From NCBI GenBank assembly GCA_914767715.1, contig OU612074.1, positions 2,493,501-2,557,500 of the forward strand: DNA of 64,000 bases, given 5' to 3'. The position numbers and the translations under genes were made by a program. The notes beneath the pieces were generated by a model that saw only the letters and a program-made list of their open reading frames with translations, ran no database searches and had not been told where the DNA came from. Source of the DNA: Membranipora membranacea. Its lineage: Eukaryota > Bryozoa > Gymnolaemata > Cheilostomatida > Membraniporidae. Shown here in pieces: positions 36,592 through 49,900 of this stretch (position 1 is the first letter of the stretch; the number at the start of each line of letters is the position of its first letter).

Positions 36592-39500
36592 TTGCATTTG
36601 ATCATTCAATACACACCTAAAATTTCATATTTCAGTCTGACATTTGATATCCGGAGATGCAACTGGAAAGTTGTTCTTATCGTCTTGCTGATTTATGTAC
36701 AACTCTCATTGGTAGCTGGTGAGTATGTATTTGAGATAATAAAAAAAAAATTATATGCTGTCATTATTTATCCATTTGAAATGCTTCACCGTTGTTCATA
36801 GTTTTGAAATTAAAGAGGCCTCCGGTAGCTATTTCATTCAAAACATCACAGAATAAGTTAGCCTAGTTCAACTTTAATATTTTATCACTTTTAATATACA
36901 AGACACTTTTCATAGAACAGTCCTCCTTGACAGTAATATTCTAAACAAGATCTCTTCATTAGATTTACCTTTTATTTTTGTGTGTGCGGTCTCATATCTT
37001 CAAATAAAAATTATATATAATATAACTGAGGTCCATTCCCGTATTTCACAACTGTGTTGTATCATTGGGTGTTAATTCAACAATGAAGGCATTCTGTTGC
37101 AAGGAGGGCTGGGTCTCATTGTAATAATAACACTATTTATGATCGGAAAGGACAAAAACAATAATAAACAAACTCATGTTTTTCGACAGATTTATAGATT
37201 TTGAAATCATCTTTCCCTGTAGGTATTGTTTTGAGGTGACACACAAGTCACAGCGTAAGATGATCTTTTGATAGGTAAGGAAAATGGAAAACACACTGCT
37301 GTCTTCTGCGGATCGAATGTTGATAATTCGATCACCTTCATGGATGTCAATATAGTGAATAAAGGAATCATCTTCATGCCAAACTCATATGGCAATCAAA
37401 GTCGTCCAGAAGACTGTACCGTAACTATAAGAGGACTTCAAAATTCTGTCATCATCTTTGAGCATCAACGACTAAATGCATCAAGTGGCCCGTGTTTGAA
37501 GAATAACGTCATCAGCAACAAGCACCAGGAGGGACCATGCCCTGAACAGAGGTTATATTCCGTTGGTATGATCGAAATAATATTGGAAGTAAGGAATATT
37601 TACCAGCCAGGATTTATCATAAAATTCAAAGGTGAGATAGTATGATGTATCTTACGACTGATTTCCACTGCATGCTTCTATCAATGAACTAAAGTTCATT
37701 GCTTCTATTAACTTTGCTATATACCTCAAATATTGGGCAACAAGCAATGCAGTTAACTTGCACATCGCTAACTTGTACACCATAAATTCTAAGAGGTTTT
37801 TAAATAACTTTTAAATTCGAATTAAATTTAGTTTTATGATTACCGCTGCTAATAACCTTTATTGTTCTATTGGATACTCTAGTTTATCCAGCATTCACCA
37901 TGAGAAGATCATCTGTACATTCGATAAATGCCATGACACAGAGAGAGGGCTATATAACAGACTACTCCTTCTCACCTGCGGTCCGTGAGATAATTGAAGA
38001 AACTAGTGACATATTTGTGTATATTACCAACCTTACTTGGTCTGCAACAGTAACTTTCAACCTTGAATTAGTCAACACATCAGGCTCTTATAATCCTCTC
38101 TTCAATATTGATATCATGTTACCTGGCTCAATACAAGGATATTTATCCTCTTCAATACCACAACATCAATCAAAAATCATATGGAGAGATTCACGAGCAA
38201 CCGTTCCTTCAGGATCAGATTCAGGGAGAAGATTTCTTCTTATTCTAGGGAGCATGTACGTCTGAAATACAAAGGTAGGGTGTAGGTACGTCAGCAGACT
38301 ATTTGCTATTTAATTCAACCACCATACAATTGTGGCCTAATCTTCAGCTTCACTTACCAAATTTATTTGGTTAGCGTGTGAAAGTGCCAGTATATAGTTA
38401 TATTATATGAGATCTCGGATTTCAACCAGCTTTCTGGGTTTGGGTTGCAGCATAAATATAGAAGTATAATGTTTCAAATGTTGAGCTTATATCATTACGG
38501 TACTGATGGTATTTTTATAAATTCATAATTTGTGGTCAAGCCATAAAATAAATTGAACAAATGACTGTACTTTATAAATTCTTAAAGATATGCTACTGGT
38601 ATTTATAATTGATGTTTTATTCGACTGCAGTTGGGTCCTGTGCTGATACAACAGTCCCATATCTGACCAGTTTACACCGAACTCAATCCCACTCATCCCA
38701 GTATACAGCATTATGTGACGCAGGATATGAGCTGGAAAACAAAGCCAAATCTTTTACTTGCCATACCCAGCAATGGATTCCAGTTCTTAAATGTTCAAAA
38801 TCAGGAACAGCTGTTTCGACTTCAATGCCACCAATACCAGGTAACATAAAATCTAATCTAATCTGGTTGTATTGCACACTGGTTGTATTCCTCAAATTTC
38901 GCTAAAAAGAAAGATTTCATCGCTAACCACAATCCTGATCAGACTTTACTTCTTACAGATAAAATTAGGACAGAAATTTAATACAACAGAGTGAATCTCA
39001 TTTAAAAATTAATTTTAGAAAACAAGAGCAAAGAAGTACTTTTTGCAACACAAATCAACGAATCAGGAAGACACAACTCCGAGGTACCTGTGAAAAGATT
39101 AGAATACTACCATTACATTGTGATATTTGTTGGATCTACCTTACTCATACTTCCTCTCTTAGCTAGCAGTATATACTGTTCAAGATTAAGGTTAGTTACT
39201 AAAACATTTTTGGTCAAGTTGCATTCGTATATGGCTAAAATATAAGTTAGAATCTAGAGAGTTATATTGTTGATTGGTTTCTTTTGGTATATGGGCTATG
39301 GCATCTCCAGCCTGTCACCACACAAATAACATTACTTTATGATGGGATCAATATATGCGTGAAGTTCACTGGACTTAGTGTCCAATAAAAACGAGCTTCT
39401 TCAAATCAAACACTTCAACTTCTCTATTACAATTAAAACCAATTGATGCTAGATCTCTTGGTTTTAGGTTTGACAGTTTTTATAATCAAGAAGTGAAAAG

Positions 39501-41228
39501 TTCTCGTCAACTTCCCATCCCGCCCGCCATGCAAGGTAGGTAGAATCCAATACAATTATGTTGTAAGCGCGTGGTGAACACTGTACAAACCACACCTACT
39601 ATTTTCTGAGTACGGTTATGTTTTGGGCCCGTTCATGCTCTATACATAACAATTTTATCCAACACAGATTAAATTTTGGAACTCTCTCCCTCCACATTTC
39701 AATTTCCTGTGGTTTATAGGATCACAACTAAATACAATTGACAAAGTTCAAACGAAATCTTGTTCATATCTTTGGTTTACAGAAGCTAAACAGTGATTGT
39801 ATTTTTTACAATTGAACAATTAAAAATGACACAATATGAAAGGAAACATCCTCTTCACGTCACAACAAAATAGATACCAGCTAAGATTATTGAAGAAAAA
39901 TAAAGTCTAAGTCTAGTCTAAGCAATAATACGAAAATAAAGTATTCCCCACTCTTCTCAGTGAGTAAATGTTTTTGCAGCCCATGTGATTTAAAAAGAGA
40001 TCCCTTTTGCTTTTAGAAATTAACATCAATTGATATAAGTCTTTAGAGCAATAATCGCAGTGACATCTATTGCTAACTTTGTTGGTATAAGCTACAGGCA
40101 GGATTTCCTTACACAAGACTGTGCAGTCAGTATCGTCACCTTTTGAGTTTTTCATCACATACTGATCTGAAAGTGAGGAAAAGAATTCTGTATATAATAT
40201 AAAATATCATATAGTTGATCCGCAGTATCCCAGTTAAGATCATGTTAGGAACATCATCTTTCTTTTGTGCCTTTGATTCACCAAGGTTATCTCTATACAT
40301 TTTATTAAGATGGCTCACTTTTTTACCTAAGTCGTCTCACCAACTAGTTTGATTTCACGCTTGCTGACCTGCGATTTGGGCGCCACATTATCATATATCA
40401 TAATTTATATTACTCAAAAAATCCCACTCACCGGATATTGTTCCGTCCTCACAAAACAGAGCAGTTGGATAAATATCTTGCAGATGCTTTTGCCCTGTTG
40501 AATTGCAAGTGCAAAATGCGAAAATCAGTGTGATTGCACCCATGAATTGACTCATTTTTGATTGTGTGAAATGATTCCAATCAACTAGGTTATAGAAACA
40601 AATGATTCAGATTCTAGACTTTGAGTTACTTATATGTCACCGATTCCAATCTTAATCCTCACTGAACCAATCAGAAACAGGTGACAATTCAAACCCAGAT
40701 GAGTAAATGTTTCAATCCTCAGCATAATGTCATAACCTTAACAACTTAGTCTTAGTTCCTAAATAAGAAAATCTAGGGACCCAGTCAACCGAAAACCGAC
40801 TGTCTGCGATTCACCACTAGTCTGGTATCTCATAACCGTGAGCGATCGGTGTTGCCTATTGCTTTATTTAATCATCACTTCCTTGGTTAATTCTGTCCTG
40901 ATAAACTCTGCTGTTGATCAAGATTAATAGGGAGCTGACTAATTTGTCAGGATATTTGTCTGTTTTGTATGAAAATGAATATAATTGAACGGGAAGCCAA
41001 GATACATTTCCAGTACGTCATTCACATATTTTTGTTATAGATATAGAAGCACAAACACACGATGTGAACTCGACCTCTGTTTATGATGCTATAGATTCAA
41101 CAGACCCATATCTAGACTACTGTACTATCAATGAGTGTGATATGATGCGCAACATCGAGCAAAGTATCATAAAAGCCATCTCCGAACAAATTAAACTGCA
41201 AGGTTCAAGAACCGCCGACAGCTGTTGA
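36592..41228 (+). CDS. CUB/sushi single-pass receptor with ITAM-like tail (frame broken in exon 3)
   Basis: Seven exons: 36592-36718 (signal sequence ending LSLVAG), 37275-37631 (CUB-like domain: PEDCTVTIRG, GPCLKNN, GPCPEQ, PGFIIKFKG), 37883-38274 (second CUB-like domain without cysteines), 38631-38840 (sushi/CCP domain with four cysteines: GSCADT, LCDAGYEL, FTCHTQQW, LKCS), 39019-39190 (juxtamembrane and a transmembrane helix, IVIFVGSTLLILPLLASSIY), 39468-39535 and 41041-41228 (cytoplasmic). Splice phases agree throughout except exon 3, which ends one base out; in the frame needed downstream its end would read RLKYKG, a normal CUB ending. As written, translation stops at 38263-38265 and gives a secreted two-domain form. 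The last exon encodes SVYDAI, eight residues, then YCTI, fitting the ITAM pattern YxxI-x8-YxxI. No orthologue was recognised. The start ATG is uncertain because an acceptor-like CAG lies at 36635. Confidence 0.6.
39913..40555 (-). CDS. Small secreted cysteine-rich protein, nested gene
   Basis: Two exons on the minus strand inside the last intron of the receptor gene: 40555-40432 and 40166-39913. The joined phase-1 junction gives 125 aa. The start MSQFMGAITLIFAFCTC followed by NSTGQ is a typical signal peptide with likely cleavage near residue 20. The mature part has cysteines in LFCEDG, DCTVLCKE, RCHCDYC, HMGC and YYC, suggesting a disulfide-rich extracellular peptide. Donor GTGAGT and acceptor CACTTTCAG are good. 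A TATAAG lies about 75 bases upstream of the ATG. The family was not recognised. The motif around its first mature cysteine (PTALFC) is loosely like the host receptor's HTAVFC, which may be chance. Confidence 0.65.
40629..40634 (-). promoter_or_regulatory. TATA-like element of the nested gene
   Basis: ACATATAAGT on the minus strand, 74 bases before the ATG at 40555. Position is suitable for a core promoter with a short 5' UTR; AT-richness of the region lowers the weight of this match. Confidence 0.35.
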
Positions 41229-41735
41229 ATCAATAAAAAAAACACCTACTTCTCTGTCCCCTAACCTGTTAGACTCTTGTTTTCGTGAAATGGACAAAAG
41301 GGGAACAAGATTCAATGGCAGCTCCTTTTATGCAGTGAAACCAAAAATTCTAGAACCTCAAATATCTGTAAGATCTACACATAAAGCAAAGCTACAGAGG
41401 TTTCCCCCAGCACCTTGTCGGGGAAATGACGGTGGAGCAACTAATTTTGCATCAACGGCACCAACTGAAACACACTGTCAACCTGGAAAACACAGCTCCA
41501 ATGTTTCGGCAGCTTTGCCAGTTACGGATCACGAAATCTATCTCCGACCAAAGTCCCTTGATAAAGAAGTGCAAAAAATTTGTATGTATTGACTAATCAT
41601 TCTTGTGAACAGCCATCAACCAGTTATGAATCAGATTCTGGTGAGGATAATGGACATCAGGTTATTTCAACTAACTCACCATCTTTTATACAGTATGAAA
41701 ATGCAGAGAGTGTCTATGACGTATACTTTCTATAA
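41224..41735 (+). other. Possible continuation of the receptor cytoplasmic tail in shifted frames
   Basis: Just before the stop at 41226-41228, the neighbouring frame is open from about 41210 to 41592. It reads like a cytoplasmic tail, with tyrosine motifs SSFYAV and HEIYLRP and proline-rich stretches. At an A6 run near 41580 the original frame reopens and continues to TAA at 41733-41735, with SYESDSGEDN and ESVYDVYFL at the end. One extra base near 41210-41218 and one missing base at 41580 would join all three segments. This pattern suggests two compensating indels (decay or assembly error) or alternative splicing; I cannot tell which. Confidence 0.5.
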
Positions 41736-42451
41736 TTTTTTGCCTAAAAGTCTTTTTTCTTTTGTCACTGATCATTGTACCATGCGAACCTTTAATCTTA
41801 TCTTATCTTATCTTATCTTACGTGAGAACAAAAAAGGGTGATTGGTATTACGTTGATTTGACTGTCTCACCGTGAAAACAGCGTCATTCATTTCCTACTT
41901 TGAAGTGTTAGCAGCTTAGTGGTTTATATGAAATGATTTGGGTGGTGGTTAATCCTGCATTGTCAGGAGGTAATTGTTATGTTAGACCAATGAATGATCA
42001 TTTAGCATAGGAGCCGGACAATTTTGAAGGAGCACAGATGATCACAATCAAAACATGAAGATCCTCTTCCATGTGGATTAATTATTTCATAATCAAGGTA
42101 TTAACCAACTTGCGTAGACATCCCTCACTGAAACATCCTCATCTGAATTAATCAAGTTCCCATCGATCCAACATCTTTGCTGCCTTTGAGGGGGAGGAGA
42201 GAAGCTGGCAGTTATGAAGACCATTTCTAACAAAACAGAGCTGAAAAATGTTTGTTTGTTTAATTTGGAACTCTCTCTCCAGAGATGTTTACAGATAAAA
42301 AGAGGTGCAAGCATCTAAGAATGAAAATATAAACCCCTTTGGATATGTCAAACAGTGAAATGTTAATAATGAACAAAAAATCAAGTATTTTCAATTAAAT
42401 ATACTTCGGGTTTGAGAATATCGACTGTCCTCGCTTTACAGTGCGGGATCT
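41736..42451. other. Intergenic with a TCTTA microsatellite
   Basis: (TCTTA)n at 41795-41821. No gene recognised between this and the LINE fragment. Confidence 0.55.
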
Positions 42452-42850
42452 TTAAATATGAAAGTTGAATGCAATTAAAAGTTTAGATTGTTTTATTGTC
42501 AGTATGCCATAGATTTTCCTGTTGGCTGATTTCTTGATGGAGGTGACATGGTCGGAGAACGATATTCGAGAGTCGAGCACAACGCCTAGAAGCTTAGCAC
42601 TGTCGACACAAGCTACCTGATGTTCACTGTTCATTGTGAGTGTTCCAGTCATAGCCAGGGATTTCTTAAGTGCAATATTGGTGTTGTCAGCGTTTAAGCG
42701 CTTATTGTTGATAGTTGCCCACTCATGGCATTCATCGATTAATCTCTGTCCGACAGCAGATGGCACTATTTTTTGTGATAGTTGTGGCTGATTTTGTGAG
42801 TGGATTGAAAGCTGTTGTGTCATCAGTGTATTTTATCGCAACACCGTCGC
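42452..42850 (-). mobile_element. Decayed non-LTR retrotransposon, RT C-terminal fragment
   Basis: On the minus strand a degraded catalytic box KYTDDTTAF at about 42845-42820 is followed, one frame over, by HEWATINNKRLN, KLLGVVLDSRISFSDHV and KIYGIL, the usual order downstream of YADD in LINE RTs. The second catalytic box is altered (Y-T-D-D) and the frame is broken. The fragment ends abruptly at both sides. Confidence 0.75.
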
Positions 42851-43328
42851 ATACATGACAAGTAGCCCTATTTGGTAGGGTAACACCAGATATTTGGACT
42901 GATTACCTATTAGACCAGATGACCCTATAACCACCCCGCTTAAGCACCTAAGAGCTTAGTGAAATGTTATTTGCATAGTCCGCAAGGTGATGCACCGCCA
43001 GATATACTCCTGCAGCACCCCCTCGGAGATCCGCCCGCCTAGACCTGCCCATACCACCAACCACTCGAACCGAACTCCGATCGAAGTGTCCGCTCATTTT
43101 CTATCATAATGTTTAAAAGTCACTCTCGATTCCACTTTTTTGTTTTTATATCAAAAGATCAATAATAGATTTTAAATAATTTTTAAAACCTCTAATCAAA
43201 TATAAAGCAACTATATACATAGAGCCCAGCCCACCAGTCATGCATGCACTGTCGGAGAATGTCAGAGACTTTGAAAAAGCTAGCTAAAGCGTCAGGTCAC
43301 ACAGTGTACCTACATTGGAACGTTAATT

Positions 43329-43352
43329 TAGATAGATTAGATTAGATTAGAT
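43329..43352. repeat. GATTA microsatellite
   Basis: About four and a half copies of GATTA. Confidence 0.85.
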
Positions 43353-43833
43353 CGTGATAATTGCTTCACTTAACTGAATGTTAAAACTCATATCTTCCAT
43401 TTCAACTAGTTATGTTATGGTTATGGTATGAAACACATTTGGTGTTGTGTGGATTTCAGAACTTTCTATTTTCCTATGCACATAATTTTCACTGAATCCT
43501 GCTCATTTAAGAAGTCACAAATTAGGATTTATTCACTTTTTATGACTTCAAATTTTACTTATATATTGACCAAATTCTTACATTCTATGATACAGTTTAT
43601 TCCTTTATTCTGGCTGGAGCCAAGAATTTAACTGTATATGTGTCAGCAAAAGCCATCTATTGTGACAATACCTTAACCAAATTTAACAACACACATACAA
43701 CTGTTTCAATCTACCTAATCTTGTTACATCTTGGCGCTATTTTCAGGGTTCTTCAAGCCATTGAACTACCTCCTGTTCGCACTTAGCCTGCAGGATTAGT
43801 TTGCACTGAGGTTGATTAAAATCAGGTGTCTGA

Positions 43834-43970
43834 TCACTCGCCCATCCCGAGGCATGGGCGGCGAAATATTAGTGCCTTAATGGCACGGCCGCAATATCTG
43901 CGCCAATTTGCTCTCTGTTTGCAGGCAGTTCGGAGCACACCTGGGGGCCAACCAAGACGTGACAACTCAG
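43834..43970 (-). mobile_element. SINE body copy lacking the tRNA head
   Basis: Matches the body of the SINE at 25008-25140 in the same orientation: shared GGGCGGC, GTGCCTTAA, GGCC, GCCAA, TGCTCTC and GGGGxCCAACxAG in order. The tRNA-derived part with boxes A and B is absent; the homology stops at about 43970. Confidence 0.65.
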
Positions 43971-46900
43971 TTGAATCTAGGCCGAATGGAAACATGGTGA
44001 TTGTGTCATTGATATAGGGAGTGTGAGGGAATTGTAGAGACATATCTGCCTTGATAAGCAAGTTTTAAATTTTCTAAGATGTGGGATGTTATCATAAATG
44101 TAAATATGAGTTATGTGGGTAAGACCAGTGACTGCTTACATCCTACATAATACATAGATGGAGTGATGCTAACTTGAGAAGCATAGTTCTCACTGACCAA
44201 ATTGGCAAACCAAAAGTAATCAGTCATTCTTTTTCTGCTTTTCCTCTAGTCTAGATCACAATCTTATACTCTTTGTATAGAATATATTCAGGATCAGGTT
44301 TTTTGCCAGCGACAGCCTTCTGATCTTTTCAACCACAATCTACAGTTCAAATTATTTTGATTTTAGATTTCACCCTTTCTAAGCATTAAAAAACAACTCG
44401 TTGAATAAAATTCCGGTCATCTTTGGTTTAACTTGCGAAGGTTAAGCGCGCAATACTCACAAAGATTTGTGGCACAGCCCTAAAATCAACAGTGTTTAAC
44501 TTCTGGGTCAAGATTGAGGGGTTTCGTCTCTTCTGAGCTTACTGATTATCTCAAAGATTAACTTCACCATCTAATAAGATACAGTTGATGAGCGTGAACC
44601 AGGACACAGGATCAACAAACTTTGTGCCTATGAAGAAAAAGCCAAGAATTGAAGCGGTGAGGGGAGTTTGTTGATTATTGATTGTTGGGGTTTTCAGTTT
44701 ATTTATGTTTTGAATCACAATGGGATTCATGAGTCTGTCAGGTCACATAAGTCTAATAGGCTGATGACAGAGATTCAACCTGTAGGTTTTGCTCTATACT
44801 GTTGTCCGATGTCAGGCATTCATGTGTCTCTTGATGAATGTTCAGAATACTGTTGAATCAATCTGTATAAATTGGAACAGAGTGTATACTTGTTGATCAG
44901 ATAAAGCAACATACAATGAAGTTTTCTTCCCCTTTATACCATGTGGGGACAATCAATTTTTTCAGGCTGAAAGAGCATTAAGAAAATTTCGATTGACTTA
45001 CTATGCCATACAGAACATGATGAGTGTGCAGGGAAAGTTGAAGTAAAGTGTGGCCTGTCTGCGCTAGCCTTATGGTAGTATTGTTACGGTAGTAAAGTAA
45101 TCAAGATAGATTCACTGAAGAGATGGAATTATCATGACTTTGATGGAAATATCATGATGTTTTTGTTGTTTTTTTAGTCTCAAAGATGTCTCATCCCTCA
45201 TAGTTATGTAAAAAACCTCGTTTAATATATCAAATTTAACTTATCTTCAGTCTGTCGGCACGATTTGGAAAATATCTCACTGTTGAAATGATATAGACTG
45301 CTCATGAAAGTAAAAATGTAAACGAAAAAAAAGATAAAATAAGATTTGTTTTATAATCGATATATTGGTAATGAAGAAATCTGTTTTAGCAATTCGTAGA
45401 TGTGTGGTGAGTCAATACCCAATCAAGGCTCTCAACCGCTCAGATTTAGCCCGAGTAACTCAGGCAACTCAGGTTTTTAGAATATGAGCTTAAAACCCAA
45501 ATTTCTCCTCATATTCATCCAAGTTGGTGAATTCCGGAATATACATTTAATTTCTATAAACGATCTAGCTGCTTATAAAATATGTAAACTGAAATATCGC
45601 CCTAAAAACCAGCAGAATTAATCTGCGGAGCCTGGAATATGACTCTAGGTTTCTGCCTCCAGACCTTTTTGGGAAGGCTTGCAGAGCCCCAAAATTCTAG
45701 ATTGATCATGCACGGCGTCTTGCGCCTTCAATGTGCCAATTCGCGACATGATATTGGCAAAACTCAACATTTAGATCCTCCCAGGTTGAGAGCCTCATAG
45801 CCAAATTTACCTATCTGTTGCCTCCCATGTGTTATTTTTGGACAATTTGATGCTGATTTTAACTGGAATATAGGGTGACCACCAGAATGGTAGTTTTTAA
45901 CCTTTTTTCATGTGTAGTTCGGAATTTTCTTCCCCTAGCGATGGTGGAGAAAATTGATTTTCATCGCTTTGGAAAAAACCTACAACTTTATTTTCATTCA
46001 CTCACCAAACAAAGTTGGTTTTCTGTATCATACTGTGGTTGCATTGATGGGAGTTCTCTTGTGTTTAAGGATTGAAATACTGGAAAATCTACTGCTACCA
46101 CTGCAAAATTATTCCTAGCCTTTTAAACCATGTTCATATGTCTAGCTGACACCAATTTTCATATGGGAGAAAAGGATACAAATGGAACAGATGTTTTCAC
46201 TATATGCTAATTACAATTTATTCGGTCCCAAAATATTTTATGAATTGTCAAATGCATATGAAAGGGTTCCCTTGCCACTTTATTTGTCCACAGAAAAACC
46301 ATAACTTCTTATCATCTTGATTCTACAGTCGACAAAAACCTTTGAACCAACAATATCAATCACCGTTCAGACGCAATCAGTAACTACAAAAACATTCTCG
46401 ATTCTGAGCACCCAACAACTAACACACGTAGTGAGTTACACCCAATTTCAGCTATCACTTTTTGGTTTACTCAATGAGTTATTTGATGTAACAGGGGACT
46501 TTTTTATATATTTTCCTTAATTCCTGAGGTTCTTCTAATGTTAAAAATTCCACTTTATTTTTGGTGCTAGAAGCTTTTATTTAGATTCTGGTGAAAACCA
46601 TCAAGGAGGAGTGCCAGATTTTGGCTACTTCAGAATCATCACATTATGATAAAAATACCAAAATTATTGGGGTTTCATTGTCGATAACAACATTTTCATT
46701 TCCAACGGCTCAAACGGCTTTATGCAAGATCTTGTGGCACTCGACTATCAAACACTTCAATAATTGGTGCACTTCTTGATCTAAAAGCTCTTTAAGATTA
46801 GGAACGGTTGCTGAAATGGTCAGCCTATTTAGCTTACGGTTGTCTTCTGTTAGCACATGCCCTTGAGTCTGCAGTTTGCTGTTTCATTACTGCATGAGCA

Positions 46901-49900
46901 AACTGTCATGCTTTTGATTTGAGTCATATATCTTTTTCTGTTCCAGAGCCTGCATACCTAATGTTTAAGATAAATGCTGAATCAGGTGCCCCCCAAAAAC
47001 AGCATCAACTTAGAGTTGTTTTTGTTCAACCATATGTTTAAAGAAGATCGCTGATCACCATGATATCTTGTAACTTTGTTGCACGAAGAGTGCTGCATAG
47101 TACTGCCACCATTATGAGCAAGAAGTGTTTGTCACATCATTTAGAATTTGCCTGCGACAGACTGTCAAATTATTTGCTGTGTAAAGCTGTGCTTACAAAG
47201 AAAAAATTGTCCGAAGAAAAAAAAAATCCTATCAATTGGTTGAAGTATAAGGTTGAGACTGTATAAGATCATGATGTGTATGAATTGAGTATAAGGCCAA
47301 TTATAGATTAGTTTTAGATTGCTGGAATACTGATCACATTTCACATACAAAATCATAATTCAAGCAATTCAAGGATGTGCATGAAGCTTATTCCTATCTT
47401 CATCAACAGTATGAATGAAAGTCACAAACCTGCAATATCAAAACATCCAAATCTTAACACAGGATTCAACTGACAGGTAATTCCTTAATCTAATCAGCCG
47501 CAGCTATTTTCATCAAAGAGCACAAAAACACAGCTGGAATTCTGCTTCAAAAGTGTCACCAACAATTAAAGTTCAATCTGCCTAAAGACTTTGGCTATAA
47601 CACCCAAGATTATCTCTTTTTTTCTAATTCTCTAGACATGGATTATCCCCTCCAGTATTTCAAATACAGAAGGGCCCTTTTATCTAATCACTTAATCCTG
47701 GAGCTGACTCCTCCCTGTAAAAGTTTTTACAATACAAGTTTTGAAATTGTTTGTGAAGTGGCAAAAACTTAGGAATGAGAATCTGACTACACCCATACAG
47801 GAATTTTCTTAATCCCATTCACAATTCTGTTTTTGCGGAAATCTGAGCATGCCAGATGTGTTCCTAAGAGTATAATCCTCTGAGTTATAACAGTATAATG
47901 ATGCTAGCTGTAACTCAATCAATCAAGCTTGTTACGTATGTTTAACTGTTTTGTCCCTATACTACCGATGAATGCTACTTCAGGTTTCTGTAGAGTACAA
48001 GGGGCATGATAAGATCTTAAACTGATTGCAGGTGGTTCATTCCTGATCTGAATAGTCCTGGCTTGGTTGGCTGACCATCCATCAGCATATCAGAAATGGC
48101 ATATTGGCACTAGAATGTTCTCTTGACCATAGCAACCTATGATTTTAGCTAGTTAACATCAGGCAGCATTTTAGTGTGGTAAAATACTACACAACCCACC
48201 CAGAATATCTACTCAGAAACAATCATTAAACACATCAAAAAATCATTTATTCCCTTCAAAACTTATGGTCTAAAGTGGTTTCAATTTTTGAAAGGTGGAT
48301 CTCCTCCTTTGATAACAATCTGAATTCTACCTTGCCCAGCCTTCAACCATTGTTGGCGTAAGTTATTGAACTGATGATTGGCAGAGGCATTCACATACAT
48401 GCATAACTGCCCTAAGACAGTAGTTAATGGACAATTAGATTAAGAAACTGGCACTCAAAAAGCATTTAAACAAGCTCAATTACCTATTAAACACTAATGT
48501 GACTGTGCGACCTACCACCGAAAAAGGCGATGCCAATGTTTAATCGCATATAAACAGATTTCCAGTTATGAGCCAATTTACTGCTCAATGGTCTTAGTAC
48601 CTGGTGGCACCTTAGCATTTACTCTGAGATTGAAACATAATGAATTCACTACGCTCTTAGTTATCTGTTGTAAGATCTATGTTAAACTACATGTGCAACA
48701 AAATGGTGGATAAGCCGACAATACTGTTGTTAATATTAATACGACTGATGTTAAAGAAGCTCAATAGGATTGGGTATACCAAAAGGTGAAAAACGGCAAT
48801 GAAAAGTGGTTAATAAAAATGTTGTAGCAACAATATAAGCATCCTTCACAAAGTTTCATCATAGAAGCCTGTAGAATTAAGCAAATAACTCTTACGCTTA
48901 ATTCGGAAAACACAAAAATAAATAATCCCGAAACCTAATGAATTTGACATTCCACTCATATTAAAGTATCTGTCCTGGGCTAGTTCATGTTTCCAGCCAG
49001 GTCAAATACAATCCGATGCTAGTTTTAAGTGTTTAGGTTTAAGGGCGGTGGATTCAAAGGGATTTATGTTGATAAAACAACCTTTTACAATGTCTAAAAT
49101 TGTTCAATCAGCACTCATTAAGAGCCTATCTATATCTGGAACTGAAATGATTAAGGTCATAGATCATATTTTCAACATTGACATGAAGTACAAGAAAAAG
49201 ACTGGGAAATAGTATTTTTTCCGAACTTGAATAACATTAATAATTATGTTTCCTGCTGTAATCTAGACTAACTGAATGTATTATGTAGCGCTGTACAATA
49301 GACATTTTCACACAGAATTGAATAATTGAATCAATATCAGTCAATGCACTTGCTGTTTGAAACCAAGATTCAGTCTTCCTTATTTTGATGGAATCTCTGT
49401 GCTGTTAACACATACTAACCTATAAAAATCTCCATAAATTTTTGAAATGATTAACAATGGCTTGTTAGTTGAGCGTAGAGCTAGATATAGAATTCAAAAT
49501 GTCCATAAATTTGTCAATATGTCAGGAAATATTAATGTTGTGAGCATGAGTAAACCTGGTAAGATATACTAGCTATACTTTACATAACTGCAAACCTGAG
49601 AAAAATCTTGTTATCTCAGACTCAAACTTATTCAACCCTCTTGAGATTTCTGTGATGTGATGTGATTTTCTCCGTCACGGAAGCAATTAAGTTATTATTT
49701 ATGTGAAGAAAACTATGACTTTGAGTTGTGAAAGCAGTTTGTGATCTTGAAAACCCGACAATCCCCTTGTAACTTTGAAGTTTCTGCTCCATCAGAACAG
49801 GATGATATGTTGCAGGACCCAGGTGGCTTGCAAAATGTAGGCTGCATAGAATTGCAGCCACAGTCGGTATTCTTAAATTGAAACAAATCATCACTGATTT

